Positions 52,252 to 61,663 are shown, counted from the first letter of the stretch. The stretch is DNA of 64,000 nucleotides from Dokdonia sp. Hel_I_53 (GCF_007827465.1 NZ_VISL01000001.1:2499001-2563000), one strand, 5' to 3'. A program made the numbers and translations. Notes: generated by a model not told the origin, from the letters alone.

Positions 52252-53949
52252 ATGGCAGAAGTAATTAACATGCCGCGATTAAGCGACACTATGGAGGAAG
52301 GGACTGTTGCTACATGGCTTAAGAATGTAGGTGATGCAGTTTCAGAAGGTGATATTCTAGCAGAAATAGAGACCGATAAAGCAACCATGGAGTTTGAATC
52401 CTTCAATGAAGGAGTATTACTTCATATTGGTATTCAAGAAGGAGAAACTGCAAAGGTAGATACACTGCTAGCAATTATAGGAGAGGAAGGAGAGGATATT
52501 GCTGATTTAATATCAGGCGATAACGCTTCCGCGAAAGCAGATAAAAGCACAGACGATTCCGAAGAAAGAGATACATCTAATAAAGATGAAGGAGAATCAA
52601 GTGATGAAAATGAAAACTCTCCAGATGTAAATGATTCTAACGCTGGTTCAAAGGTGCCTGAAGGAGTTATTGTAGTTACAATGCCTAGGTTATCTGATAC
52701 GATGGAAGAGGGAACTGTAGCCACTTGGCTCAAAGGAATTGGCGATGAAGTGGCAGAAGGAGATATTTTAGCCGAAATTGAAACAGATAAGGCTACTATG
52801 GAGTTCGAGTCATTTCAATCTGGGACTTTACTTCACATAGGTATTCAAGAAGGGGAAACAGCAAAAGTTGATGCATTGCTGGCTATAATAGGTCCAGCTG
52901 GTACAGACGTTTCTGAAATTGCCAAAGAACAAAAGACTGCGGCTTCAAAGAATACACCTAAAACAGAAAGCAAAAAAGAACCCACAAAAACAGAAAGCAA
53001 AGAAGGTAATTCTAAAATGCCCCCAAAAGCAAAGTCTAATGCAACACCAAGTTCAGGCAGTTCTTCTTCACCAACTGTAATAACCAGTGGCGGTAGAGTG
53101 ATAGCTTCACCATTAGCTAAAAAAATAGCAGAAGAAAAAGGGATTAACCTAACTGAGGTGAAAGGATCTGGAGAGAATGGCCGTATAGTAAAAAGTGATG
53201 TTGAGAATTTCGTTCCTGGTAACAATACAGCTGGTTCAACCGTACAGCAATTTGTAGCAACGGGAGAAGAAAGCTATGAGGAAGTAGACAACTCACAAAT
53301 GCGTAAAGCAATTGCAAAAAGTCTTGGTAAATCAAAATTTACAGCGCCTCATTACTACTTAAACGTAGAAATGAACATGGAAAATATGATGAACTTCCGA
53401 GGGCAGTTCAATCAACTTCCAGACACGAAGGTTTCTTATAATGATATAATCATTAAAGCAACGGCAATTGCGTTAAAGCAGCACCCACAGGTTAACTCTC
53501 AATGGTTTGATGATAAAATGCGTTTAAACCATCATGTCCATATTGGAGTAGCAGTAGCCGTTCCTGATGGATTAGTAGTTCCAGTAGTAGAATTTGCTAA
53601 TGAGAAATCTTTACAACAAATAAATGCAGAAGTAAAGGTTCTTGCTGGAAAAGCTAGGGATAAAAAACTAAAGCCAGATGAGATGTCTGGATCAACGTTT
53701 ACGATTTCAAATTTAGGGATGTTTGGAATAACAGATTTCACCTCTATAATTAATCAGCCTAACAGTGCAATTCTTTCAGTAGGTGCTATTGTTGAGAAGC
53801 CAGTTGTTAAAGAGGGACAGATTGTGGTAGGTCATACTATGAAGTTAACACTTGCTTGTGATCACAGAACGGTGGATGGAGCCACAGGGGCTCAATTTTT
53901 ACAAACGTTACGTACTTATATTGAGAATCCAGTGCTAATGCTAGCGTAA
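52252..53949 (+). CDS. Pyruvate dehydrogenase E2 (dihydrolipoamide acetyltransferase), two lipoyl domains
   Basis: 565 residues. Two lipoyl domains (about 2-78 and 142-218), each with the lipoylation lysine in ETDKATMEFES, are joined by acidic and Lys/Ser-rich linkers. A peripheral subunit-binding domain follows (ASPLAKKIAEEKGINLTEVKGSGENGRI), then the catalytic acetyltransferase core with the C-terminal active-site DHRTVDGATGAQF. It transfers acetyl to CoA at the core of the complex. A one-mismatch palindrome lies in the first linker. Confidence 0.95.
   Translation: MAEVINMPRLSDTMEEGTVATWLKNVGDAVSEGDILAEIETDKATMEFESFNEGVLLHIGIQEGETAKVDTLLAIIGEEGEDIADLISGDNASAKADKSTDDSEERDTSNKDEGESSDENENSPDVNDSNAGSKVPEGVIVVTMPRLSDTMEEGTVATWLKGIGDEVAEGDILAEIETDKATMEFESFQSGTLLHIGIQEGETAKVDALLAIIGPAGTDVSEIAKEQKTAASKNTPKTESKKEPTKTESKEGNSKMPPKAKSNATPSSGSSSSPTVITSGGRVIASPLAKKIAEEKGINLTEVKGSGENGRIVKSDVENFVPGNNTAGSTVQQFVATGEESYEEVDNSQMRKAIAKSLGKSKFTAPHYYLNVEMNMENMMNFRGQFNQLPDTKVSYNDIIIKATAIALKQHPQVNSQWFDDKMRLNHHVHIGVAVAVPDGLVVPVVEFANEKSLQQINAEVKVLAGKARDKKLKPDEMSGSTFTISNLGMFGITDFTSIINQPNSAILSVGAIVEKPVVKEGQIVVGHTMKLTLACDHRTVDGATGAQFLQTLRTYIENPVLMLA
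52524..52539. repeat. Degraded iterated palindrome, inside E2 linker
   Basis: CGCTTCCGCGAAAGCA: one substitution inside the core and one at the end; read as ASAKA, i.e. AFAKA with Phe changed to Ser. Confidence 0.75.
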
Positions 53950-53973
53950 CCGTAATCTAAATTAAAAATGTAT

Positions 53974-54000
53974 AACCCACGCAAACGCGTGGGTTTTTTT
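53974..54000 (+). terminator. Rho-independent terminator after the PDH genes
   Basis: 9-bp stem AACCCACGC / GCGTGGGTT with a 4-base loop and seven T. It precedes the next start codon by 13 bases. Confidence 0.88.
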
Positions 54001-54012
54001 ATCTTTACGATT

Positions 54013-55026
54013 ATGAAAAACTTTGTTCTTATCACAGTAGCAGTACTTTTTATAGCTTGTGGATCTACTCCTCCACTAGTTCCAGTATCAACCACTAATA
54101 TACCTGTTACTTCCACTATCTCTGATCCAGAGATGGATCAAGTGACAATGGTCTTGCCAGATATTTCAAAAATGACTTCTGTCCAAAAGACACTAGAATT
54201 TCTAGCAGCAGATGAGCTTCAGGGAAGAGATACAGGGAGTCCAGAAATTGAGATGGCAGCACAATTTATAGAAGCACGTTTTGAACATGCAGGTGTCAAG
54301 CCATATTATGAAACATATAGAGACGAGTTCATTGCAATGGGAAAGGAGGCTTTTAATATAGTAGGGGTATTGCACGGAAGCGATCCATTACTTAAAAAAG
54401 AAGTGGTTTTGATAGGAGCCCATTACGATCATATAGGAACTGGTAAAGCTATAGGAGGTGATACCATCGCAAATGGAGCAAATGATAACGCGGCGGGAAC
54501 TACAGCAGTACTCGCTCTAGCAGATCACTTTGCCAAAACAAAATCAAATAAGAGAACACTCGTTTTTGCTTTATTTTCTGCCGAAGAAAAAGGGTTGTTA
54601 GGCTCAAAACATCTTGCAAAAAAAATGAAAGAGGCTGCTGTAGATCTTTATATGATGTACAATATTGAAATGATAGGAGTACCGATGGAAGGAAAAGACC
54701 ATCTTGTCTATGCTTCTGGGTACGAGTTGTCTAACTTTCCAGAAAAATTCAATGAATATACAGGAAATAACTTAGTAGGTTTTTTACCAAAAGCAAAAGA
54801 GTTTAATCTTTTTATGCGTAGTGATAATTATCCCTTTTATCAAGAATTTACTGTTCCTGCACATACGGTCTCATCTTTTGACTTCACAAATTTCGAGCAT
54901 TACCATAGTGTTAAAGATGAAGTTGAATTAATAGATATCCCTTTTATGGAAAAGCTTATTGCTCAGATGGCAACAGGCCTAGAGGGAATCTTAAGTAGTC
55001 CTACAAAGGAAATAATGATAAAATAG
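54013..55026 (+). CDS. M28 family zinc aminopeptidase lipoprotein
   Basis: 337 residues from the ATG at 54013, which opens a lipoprotein signal (VAVLFIACG). The open frame to 53968 runs through the terminator hairpin and is not translated in my view. Metal ligands are visible: GAHYDHIG, NGANDNAAGT, FSAEEKGLLGS and a late His in FEHYHSVKD. A co-catalytic two-zinc aminopeptidase exported to the envelope, in keeping with peptide use elsewhere in the window. Confidence 0.9.
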   Translation: MKNFVLITVAVLFIACGSTPPLVPVSTTNIPVTSTISDPEMDQVTMVLPDISKMTSVQKTLEFLAADELQGRDTGSPEIEMAAQFIEARFEHAGVKPYYETYRDEFIAMGKEAFNIVGVLHGSDPLLKKEVVLIGAHYDHIGTGKAIGGDTIANGANDNAAGTTAVLALADHFAKTKSNKRTLVFALFSAEEKGLLGSKHLAKKMKEAAVDLYMMYNIEMIGVPMEGKDHLVYASGYELSNFPEKFNEYTGNNLVGFLPKAKEFNLFMRSDNYPFYQEFTVPAHTVSSFDFTNFEHYHSVKDEVELIDIPFMEKLIAQMATGLEGILSSPTKEIMIK

Positions 55027-55086
55027 TAAAGCGGTCCTAACGTTACTCCTTCGATCACCCTTCAAATAATTGTATAGTATCTAAGA

Positions 55087-55767
55087 ATGAAAAGAATCAT
55101 AATAACTGGAACAAGTAGAGGAATAGGTTTTGAGCTGGCTAAAAAATTTGCTGCCGAGGGTCATCAGGTACTTGCGCTTTCGCGAAAGCATACTCAGTGT
55201 AGCGACTTGAATTTACAGAATCTTACAGCCTTTTCATTTGATATTACAAACGCAACACATTTTCAAAAAGTTATTGATTTTATCGAAAGCGATTGGGAAG
55301 GAGTAGATATCCTCATTAACAATGCTGGAGCTTTCCTTAATAAGCCATTTCAAGAAACGACAATTGCCGATTTTAAGGCAATTTATGATGTAAATGTTTT
55401 CGGAGTCGCAGAGCTCACCAAAATTGTCTTGCCTTATATGAATAAAGGTTCTCACGTAGTTACCGTTTCAAGTATGGGAGGTGTTCAAGGAAGCATGAAA
55501 TTCCCAGGACTATCTGCATATAGCTCAAGTAAGGGAGCTGTAATTACTTGGAGCGAATTGCTTGCTGAGGAATACAAAGAACAAGGAATTTCCTTTAATG
55601 TATTAGCATTAGGAGCTGTACAAACAGAAATGCTAGAAGAAGCTTTTCCTGGATATGATGCGCCTCTTACAGCAAGTCAAATGGCAAATTACATTTTTGA
55701 TTTTTCGCTCACGGGTCATCAATATTTTAACGGTAAGATGTTAGAGGTTTCTGCAACGACACCTTAA
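55087..55767 (+). CDS. Short-chain dehydrogenase/reductase
   Basis: 226 residues. NAD(P)-binding TGTSRGIGFELA at the N-terminus, NNAGAFLNKP, and the catalytic Ser and Tyr-Lys in TVSSMGG and SAYSSSKGAV. Substrate unknown. A palindrome (55175-55190) encodes LSRKH directly after the second strand, where SDR proteins normally have an Arg or Lys that selects NADPH, so the repeat contributes basic residues at a functional place. Followed by the SprT-like gene at 3 bp. Confidence 0.92.
   Translation: MKRIIITGTSRGIGFELAKKFAAEGHQVLALSRKHTQCSDLNLQNLTAFSFDITNATHFQKVIDFIESDWEGVDILINNAGAFLNKPFQETTIADFKAIYDVNVFGVAELTKIVLPYMNKGSHVVTVSSMGGVQGSMKFPGLSAYSSSKGAVITWSELLAEEYKEQGISFNVLALGAVQTEMLEEAFPGYDAPLTASQMANYIFDFSLTGHQYFNGKMLEVSATTP
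55175..55190. repeat. Iterated palindrome (15 of 16), inside SDR gene
   Basis: CGCTTTCGCGAAAGCA; read as LSRKH (context VLALSRKHTQ). Confidence 0.93.
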
Positions 55768-55770
55768 TGA

Positions 55771-56367
55771 ATGGTAGAGACACTTAAAAAATATATACCT
55801 GAGAGAGCAGCTGCTCCCATATTTGAGCTTATAAAAAGTCATGCAGTATATTTAAAGATCGTAAATGAACGCGTGAGTAGGCATGGGGATTATCGTGTGT
55901 TAAAAAATGGACAACATCAAATAACCGTAAATGTATCTCTCAATCAATATCGGTTTTTAATTACTCTAGTACATGAGATAGCCCATCTCGTTGCTTTTAA
56001 AAAATATGGTAGAGGTATTAAGCCCCATGGTCGCGAGTGGAAATATACTTTTCAAACCTTGATGCTCCCTTTTATACGGCCAGAGATTTTTCCTCAAGAT
56101 GTATTGCCTTTCTTGGCTAGACATTTCAAAAGTCCCAAAGCAAGTAGTGATACAGATGCACATCTATCTGTTGCATTAAAAAAATATGATCCCCCCTCTG
56201 ATAAAAATTTTATATTTGAAATACCCAGAGGGTCAATTTTTCAAATTTACAATGGAAAGATTTTTAAAAAAGGAGCTAAACGTGTGAAGCGATATGAATG
56301 TACAGAAATAAGCACAGGGAAAGTGTATTTGTTTCAACCCAATGCTGAGGTGGATAGACTTGAGTAA
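55771..56367 (+). CDS. SprT-like domain zinc metalloprotein
   Basis: 198 residues. The HExxH zinc motif is seen in LVHEIAHLVAFKKYG (about residue 70), with the third ligand likely in PHGREWKYTF. The fold resembles SprT/Spartan metalloproteases; the C-terminal half is a basic zinc-ribbon-like extension without obvious Cys pairs. Cytoplasmic, function unproven. Spaced 3 bp from the SDR gene and 11 bp from manC in one rightward operon. Confidence 0.85.
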   Translation: MVETLKKYIPERAAAPIFELIKSHAVYLKIVNERVSRHGDYRVLKNGQHQITVNVSLNQYRFLITLVHEIAHLVAFKKYGRGIKPHGREWKYTFQTLMLPFIRPEIFPQDVLPFLARHFKSPKASSDTDAHLSVALKKYDPPSDKNFIFEIPRGSIFQIYNGKIFKKGAKRVKRYECTEISTGKVYLFQPNAEVDRLE

Positions 56368-56378
56368 TCTAAAGAAAT

Positions 56379-57464
56379 ATGAAAGATAATAGTAATTACT
56401 ATGCCTTGTTAATGGCAGGTGGTGTAGGTTCCAGATTTTGGCCGGTTAGTACTCAATCGTTTCCTAAGCAGTTTCACGATATGCTTGGAACGGGAGAAAC
56501 GTTATTACAAAAAACATTTAATAGACTAGCTGACCTTGTTCCAAGAGATCAAATCTTAGTACTTACAAATGTCGCTTATAACGATATTGTCAAAGAACAA
56601 CTCCCAGAAATTGCTCAAAAAAACATTGTGCTTGAAAGTGCAATGCGTAATACGGCACCTTGTATTTTACTGTCTTCACTTAAGGTAGAAAAAGAGAACC
56701 CTGATGCGGTAATGATAGTTGCACCTAGCGATGCATGGATAGAGGATGAGAAAGCATTTTCAAAAGACCTAGAACTTGCTTTTGAGGCTGCACAACAACA
56801 AGAAACAATTGTTACTCTAGGGATTAAGCCTAGTTTTCCTAATACAGGCTATGGTTACATTAAGTACGACAAGGGTGATTCCGCTTTCGCGAAAGCGGTA
56901 GATCGTTTTACAGAGAAACCAGATTATAAGCAAGCAAAGAATTTTGTAGAAAGTGGCGCATACCTGTGGAATGCAGGCATGTTTATTTGGAGTGTAAAAA
57001 CAGTGATTGCTAGCTTTAAAAAATTTTTGCCAGAGATGTATCATCTCTTAGCGGCCGGAAAAGATGTCTATAACCTCTCTCAAGAGCAAGAATTTATAGA
57101 TAAAGAATACCCCAAGGCAGAAAACATATCTATTGACTTTGGGATCATGGAAAAGCATCAAAACGTAAAAGTGGTTCCAGCATCATTTGATTGGAATGAT
57201 TTAGGTACTTGGGGCTCATTATATGATAAGAAAAAACGTTTTTCTGGCGCAGATGCAGTAATTAATTCAAAAGTTCTTTCTTCTAATTCCTCAGGAAACA
57301 TCATCCGTACAGAGCACAATAAAGTAGTTGTTATAGATGGTTTAAAAGACTATATTGTTGTTGAAAATGATGATGTTTTAATGATCGTTCCAAAAAGTAA
57401 AGAGCAAGACATTAAACAAATTCGAGAAGAAGTGAAAAATAAATTTGGTAGTGATTTAGGCTAG
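56379..57464 (+). CDS. manC: Mannose-1-phosphate guanylyltransferase
   Basis: 361 residues. Nucleotidyltransferase signature MAGGVGSRFWPVSTQSFPKQF at the N-terminus, then APSDAWIED, the FTEKPD loop and GIMEKHQNV. Makes GDP-mannose for glycan synthesis. No phosphomannose-isomerase domain is fused. A palindrome with extended 18-base symmetry (56881-56898) encodes AFAKA. The stop overlaps the GTG start of the next gene by one base. Confidence 0.92.
   Translation: MKDNSNYYALLMAGGVGSRFWPVSTQSFPKQFHDMLGTGETLLQKTFNRLADLVPRDQILVLTNVAYNDIVKEQLPEIAQKNIVLESAMRNTAPCILLSSLKVEKENPDAVMIVAPSDAWIEDEKAFSKDLELAFEAAQQQETIVTLGIKPSFPNTGYGYIKYDKGDSAFAKAVDRFTEKPDYKQAKNFVESGAYLWNAGMFIWSVKTVIASFKKFLPEMYHLLAAGKDVYNLSQEQEFIDKEYPKAENISIDFGIMEKHQNVKVVPASFDWNDLGTWGSLYDKKKRFSGADAVINSKVLSSNSSGNIIRTEHNKVVVIDGLKDYIVVENDDVLMIVPKSKEQDIKQIREEVKNKFGSDLG
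56882..56897. repeat. 16-bp iterated palindrome (perfect), inside manC
   Basis: CGCTTTCGCGAAAGCG, symmetry extended by one C/G pair; read as AFAKA (context DSAFAKAVDR). Confidence 0.95.
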
Positions 57465-58933
57465 TGGAGAACAAAAATAATATAGGATCAAATCCAGATG
57501 TTGAAAAGAAAGATTTAAACATCGGATTACCCCCAAAGGAGGGTATGCCTAAGGACGCCCAAGGTGTATGGCAAGTTATAAAGGCATTTTTACAAGACTT
57601 ATTAGATATACGTACAGATACTGATCGAGATGCGACTATTTCTGCAGTTCGGAAAGATATTCCTTTTAAGGGACATAACGCTTGGATTCTAATCTTCTCT
57701 ATTTTTGTAGCTAGTATTGGTCTTAATGTGAGCAGTACCGCTGTTGTTATAGGTGCCATGCTTATAAGTCCGCTTATGGGACCTATTGTAGGCGCTGGAC
57801 TAGCAGTAGCTATTAATGACGGAGTCATGATGAAGCGGTCATTACTCAATCTTTTGGTGATGATGGTGCTTAGTGTTTTAACGGCTACGATTTACTTTAG
57901 TTTGTCTCCTATGAAAGAGGAGACGACTGAGTTACTAGCGCGCACTTACCCAACAATACTAGACGTGTTAGTTGCAATTTTTGGTGGTTTAGCATTGATA
58001 GTTGCAAAAACCAAGTCAGGAACCATTGCGAGTGTAATTTTTGGAGTTGCAATTGCCACTGCTTTAATGCCTCCATTATGTACTGTAGGGTATGGTATTG
58101 CTATTTCTAACTGGAACTACGCAAGCGGCGCATTGTATCTATTCTTTATAAATGCAGTATTTATTGCGCTATCTGCTTTTACTGTGGCTAAATTACTTAG
58201 GTTCCCATTGGTAAAGTATGCAAACCAAAAAAAGCGAAAACGTACTACAGCATATGCTACAATTATTGCATTACTAGTGCTCGTCCCAAGTATCTGGACA
58301 TTTTATAAATTATTAAAAAAACAGGTATATATATCAAAAGCTGAGACATACATTACAGACACTGTACGGTATGATGGCGCAGAAATTTTAAAGAGAGTTG
58401 AGGACCCAGAAACAGAGACCATAGATATTTATTTTATAGGAGCTTTAATACCACAGTTTAAAATATCTGAATGGAAGGAGAAACTTAAAGGTATAAGTGG
58501 CTTAGAAACCTCAACATTAGTAATTCATCAAGGTGCAGATCAAAGTAATGAGCTGGCAGAGCGCTTAAGTACAGAGCTTCGTTCTGGTATTCTTGAAGAT
58601 TTATATGTAAAAAATCAAGAGGCTTTGACTTCTAAAGACGCTAGGATTTCATTTTTAGAATCAAGATTGACAGATTTACAAGCTTCTAAAATTCCATTTG
58701 AAACTGTACGTAAAGAAGCAAAAATAAATTACGACGGCTTAGAAAGGTTCGGATATTCTACACTAATAACCTCAGATTTTGATAATGAGCCTGATACATT
58801 AACAGTAATTAAAGTTCAGTGGTCTAGAAAAATTAGGAGTAGAGATAGAATCAAGCAGCAGCAGAAGATGCAGTTATGGTTAAAAGAGCGTTTTAAACTA
58901 GATACGCTTGTTGTCGAAGGTAATACTCGTTAA
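57464..58933 (+). CDS. DUF389 membrane protein
   Basis: 489 residues from a GTG that overlaps the manC stop. A soluble N-terminus (about 1-65), then about six spans with the DUF389-type segment GLNVSSTAVVIGAMLISPLMGPIVGAGL, then a soluble C-terminal half (about 270-489) with a coiled-coil. Function of DUF389 proteins is unknown. Co-transcription with manC is likely by overlap only. Confidence 0.88.
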   Translation: MENKNNIGSNPDVEKKDLNIGLPPKEGMPKDAQGVWQVIKAFLQDLLDIRTDTDRDATISAVRKDIPFKGHNAWILIFSIFVASIGLNVSSTAVVIGAMLISPLMGPIVGAGLAVAINDGVMMKRSLLNLLVMMVLSVLTATIYFSLSPMKEETTELLARTYPTILDVLVAIFGGLALIVAKTKSGTIASVIFGVAIATALMPPLCTVGYGIAISNWNYASGALYLFFINAVFIALSAFTVAKLLRFPLVKYANQKKRKRTTAYATIIALLVLVPSIWTFYKLLKKQVYISKAETYITDTVRYDGAEILKRVEDPETETIDIYFIGALIPQFKISEWKEKLKGISGLETSTLVIHQGADQSNELAERLSTELRSGILEDLYVKNQEALTSKDARISFLESRLTDLQASKIPFETVRKEAKINYDGLERFGYSTLITSDFDNEPDTLTVIKVQWSRKIRSRDRIKQQQKMQLWLKERFKLDTLVVEGNTR

Positions 58934-58958
58934 AAGCATACTTAAATTAACATTCGTT

Positions 58959-58974
58959 TGCTTTCGCGAAAGCA
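58959..58974. repeat. Iterated palindrome (14-base core intact), intergenic
   Basis: TGCTTTCGCGAAAGCA: the outer C/G pair is replaced by T/A, so the palindrome stays perfect. Between the convergent DUF389 and MlaF-like genes, where no standard terminator is seen. Confidence 0.93.
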
Positions 58975-59002
58975 GAAACTAACTTTCTATAAGTGGTATT
59001 GA

Positions 59003-59761
59003 TTAAGCATTTTGCGCTTCTCTTACCATTTTGAATAGATTTGAAGAATATACAAAATTTGTAACATCTTTATTATCTGTTTTAAAGATCTCATTTTTAG
59101 TCCCCTCCCATGCGAGGTGACCTTTTTGTAAGTAAACAATATGATCGCCAATTTCCATCACAGAGTTCATATCATGCGTGTTAATAATGGTCGTCATATT
59201 ATATTCAATCGTGATCTCGCGTATTAAGTTGTCTATGACTGTTGCGGTATTAGGATCGAGACCAGAATTAGGCTCATCACAAAATAAATATTTTGGATTA
59301 TTTACGATTGCTCGTGCTATTGCCACCCTTTTTTGCATTCCACCAGAAATTTCTGAAGGTAGTTTATGATTTGCATTTTCTAGATTAACACGATCTATTA
59401 CAATGTTTGCGCGTTCAATACGTTCACGTTTTTTCATTTTCGTAAACATCTTTAGCGGGAAGGCTATATTCTCTTCAACGGTCATAGAGTCAAAAAGTGC
59501 GCTTCCTTGAAAAACCATTCCTATTTGCTCACGAAGAACACGCTGCTCCTCGTCACTTATTTCGGAATAAGGATTACCATCATATATAATCTGGCCGCTA
59601 TCAGGCTTAAAAAGACCTAGCATTGTTTTTAAAAAAACAGTCTTACCTGATCCAGAAGTACCAATGATCAAATTTGTTTGCCCAGGCTTGAAGATGGTAG
59701 AAAATCCTTTAAGAACTTCTACATCACCAAATCCCTTACGTATCTCTCTAACTTCTATCAT
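59003..59761 (-). CDS. ABC transporter ATP-binding protein, MlaF type
   Basis: 252 residues. Walker A GTSGSGKTVF, signature ISGGMQKRVA, Walker B LFCDEPNSGLD and H-loop INTHDM are all intact. The GGMQKR and NSGLDP variants are characteristic of the Mla/Mkl lipid-transport branch. It abuts the permease gene with no gap. Likely part of a phospholipid/envelope lipid transporter at the inner membrane; the MCE-domain partner is not in the window. Confidence 0.9.
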   Translation of the reverse strand: MIEVREIRKGFGDVEVLKGFSTIFKPGQTNLIIGTSGSGKTVFLKTMLGLFKPDSGQIIYDGNPYSEISDEEQRVLREQIGMVFQGSALFDSMTVEENIAFPLKMFTKMKKRERIERANIVIDRVNLENANHKLPSEISGGMQKRVAIARAIVNNPKYLFCDEPNSGLDPNTATVIDNLIREITIEYNMTTIINTHDMNSVMEIGDHIVYLQKGHLAWEGTKNEIFKTDNKDVTNFVYSSNLFKMVREAQNA

Positions 59762-60499
59762 TTAGCTTAATAATATTTGAGTTACTACAAAATTAACAAG
59801 TATGATAGATACACTCGTCCATACAAAAGAAGTGGTACTTGCCTTTCCTACCTCTAATGCTCCACCTTTCATATAGTATCCATGATATGCAGGTACGGTT
59901 GCTAGTAAAAAAGCAAACAGAAAAGTCTTAAAGAAGGCATAGAAAATTTGAAAAGGTATAAAGTCTTCTTGTAGGCCTGATAAAAATGCGCTACTTGGTG
60001 CAAATCCTCCGTAAACTGCTGCAAAATAAGCCCCTATAATCCCAAGAAACATACCGATGGCAATGAGAAAAGGATAAACAAACATAGCCACTATCTTGGG
60101 GAAAACAAGGTAGTTTAAAGAGTTGATCCCCATAACCTCTAGAGCATCTATTTGCTCTGTTACTCTCATGGTACCTATACTAGACGTGATGTAAGACCCT
60201 ACTTTACCAGCCATAATGATAGACACAAAAGTGGGTGCAAATTCTAGAATGATAGATTGTCTTGCTGCAAACCCTATAAGAGATTTTGGTAATAAAGGAT
60301 TGTTTAGGTTTAAAGCAGTTTGTATCGCAACAACGGCTCCCACGAAGAAAGCGATAAAGGCAACGATCCCTAATGAACCTATAATTAAGTCATCTATTTC
60401 TTTAAATATTAGATCTCGTAATACTTTACCCTTTGTAGGTTTTATAAAAGTATTCTTAATCATTAAAAAGTATTCACCTATGGAATGTAGGTACGACAT
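59762..60499 (-). CDS. ABC transporter permease, MlaE type
   Basis: 245 residues with about five spans. MlaE signatures: PLLPKSLIGFAARQSII, MAGKVGSYITSSIGTMRVTEQIDALEVMGINSLNYLVFPKI, and the closing region with VGKASTTSFVW. Inner-membrane subunit of a lipid ABC transporter, paired with the ATPase gene directly downstream. Confidence 0.92.
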   Translation of the reverse strand: MSYLHSIGEYFLMIKNTFIKPTKGKVLRDLIFKEIDDLIIGSLGIVAFIAFFVGAVVAIQTALNLNNPLLPKSLIGFAARQSIILEFAPTFVSIIMAGKVGSYITSSIGTMRVTEQIDALEVMGINSLNYLVFPKIVAMFVYPFLIAIGMFLGIIGAYFAAVYGGFAPSSAFLSGLQEDFIPFQIFYAFFKTFLFAFLLATVPAYHGYYMKGGALEVGKASTTSFVWTSVSIILVNFVVTQILLS

Positions 60500-60571
60500 T
60501 GGCTGTGTTTAGATGGCTAAAATAGTGATTTTGATATTTGTTAAAATAGGTTTTAAGATAGCTTTATGATG

Positions 60572-61663
60572 CTATTCTTTTAGTAATCTTTTCATTTTAT
60601 CGTAGACGGCGGTATTTTCATAAATTCCAGAAAAGAGAGAAGACCCAGGGCCATAGGAAAATACAGGAACCATAGTTGCACTATGTCCTCCTGTAGAGAA
60701 AGAAGGCTTTAGCTTATTATAGTTTCCATTATCTGCAGCAAGCGTAAACCCTCCTGTTTCATGATCTGCAGTTACAATAACAAGCGTGTTTCCATCTTTC
60801 TCTGCATAATCAAGCACTAGGCCTAATACAGTGTCAAAATCGATGAGCTCACTTATTAAGTACTCAGCATCATTGTTATGTCCTCCCCAATCTACTTGTG
60901 AACCTTCAACCATTAAGAAGAACCCTTTTTTATTCTGTGATAATTTTTTAAGACCCAATTTTGTAGCGTCGTATAGAAAAGAGCCGCGTCCTTCTAGTAT
61001 TTTAGGCATTCCGGCATCAGCTAGCAAGTAACCATATTTTTCATTTTTTTTCATTCGTTTAGAAGGGTCAAGTCTATCTAATTGCATTACATAGCCTAAA
61101 TCTTCTAATGCTGCTACCAGATTAAGTTTATCTTCTCTATTTTCAAAAAACTTCCGTCCTCCACCTGCAAAAAAATCTACTCCAGAAGTAAGAAGATCTT
61201 CTGCAATTTCAAGCTCCATTTTTCTAAATTTCTGATGAGCATAAAAGCTTCCTGGTGTTGCGTGAGTGATAGTGGATGTAGCGATAACTCCAGTTGAGAA
61301 TTGTCTTTTTTCGAGATCCTCTAAAATCGTAGGAACTGCAATAGTATCTGTATTCACTCCTATTGCTCCATTATATGTTTTAATACCTGCCGAAAATGCA
61401 GTTGCACCGGCTGCAGAATCAGTGATTAAATCACTAGATGAACTTGTTTTTATGAGACCTATGTTTTTAAAGCGCTCATAATTAGAAGGCTGGCTATTAT
61501 AAAACTGACTTGCAGAGATTTGACTTAGACCAGTACCATCTGCTATCATTAAAATGATATTTTTAGGCTTTTTGTTTTGTGCAGTAGTAACGGTAGAGGC
61601 ACATGAAATGGTAACAAATACAATAGCAATACTAAAGCATCTTAAAATTCTTCTAAGAGACAT
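60572..61663 (-). CDS. Alkaline phosphatase
   Basis: 363 residues from the ATG at 61663; a TTG 18 bases upstream lies inside the promoter box. Lipoprotein-like signal (VFVTISCAS). Catalytic Ser region ITDSAAGATAFSAG with metal ligands in IADGTGLSQ, GSQVDWGGHNND and TADHETGGF. Periplasmic phosphomonoesterase for phosphate scavenging. Convergent with nothing; the glycosyltransferase gene lies upstream on the same strand. Confidence 0.93.
   Translation of the reverse strand: MSLRRILRCFSIAIVFVTISCASTVTTAQNKKPKNIILMIADGTGLSQISASQFYNSQPSNYERFKNIGLIKTSSSSDLITDSAAGATAFSAGIKTYNGAIGVNTDTIAVPTILEDLEKRQFSTGVIATSTITHATPGSFYAHQKFRKMELEIAEDLLTSGVDFFAGGGRKFFENREDKLNLVAALEDLGYVMQLDRLDPSKRMKKNEKYGYLLADAGMPKILEGRGSFLYDATKLGLKKLSQNKKGFFLMVEGSQVDWGGHNNDAEYLISELIDFDTVLGLVLDYAEKDGNTLVIVTADHETGGFTLAADNGNYNKLKPSFSTGGHSATMVPVFSYGPGSSLFSGIYENTAVYDKMKRLLKE

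Noticed and set aside
52252..52920. Internal direct repeat of about 230 bases in pdh E2
   Set aside because: Explained by two homologous lipoyl domains.
52845..53225. 126-codon open frame on the minus strand inside the E2 gene
   Set aside because: It lies opposite repetitive lipoyl/linker coding sequence, has no family features and is a shadow of the real gene.
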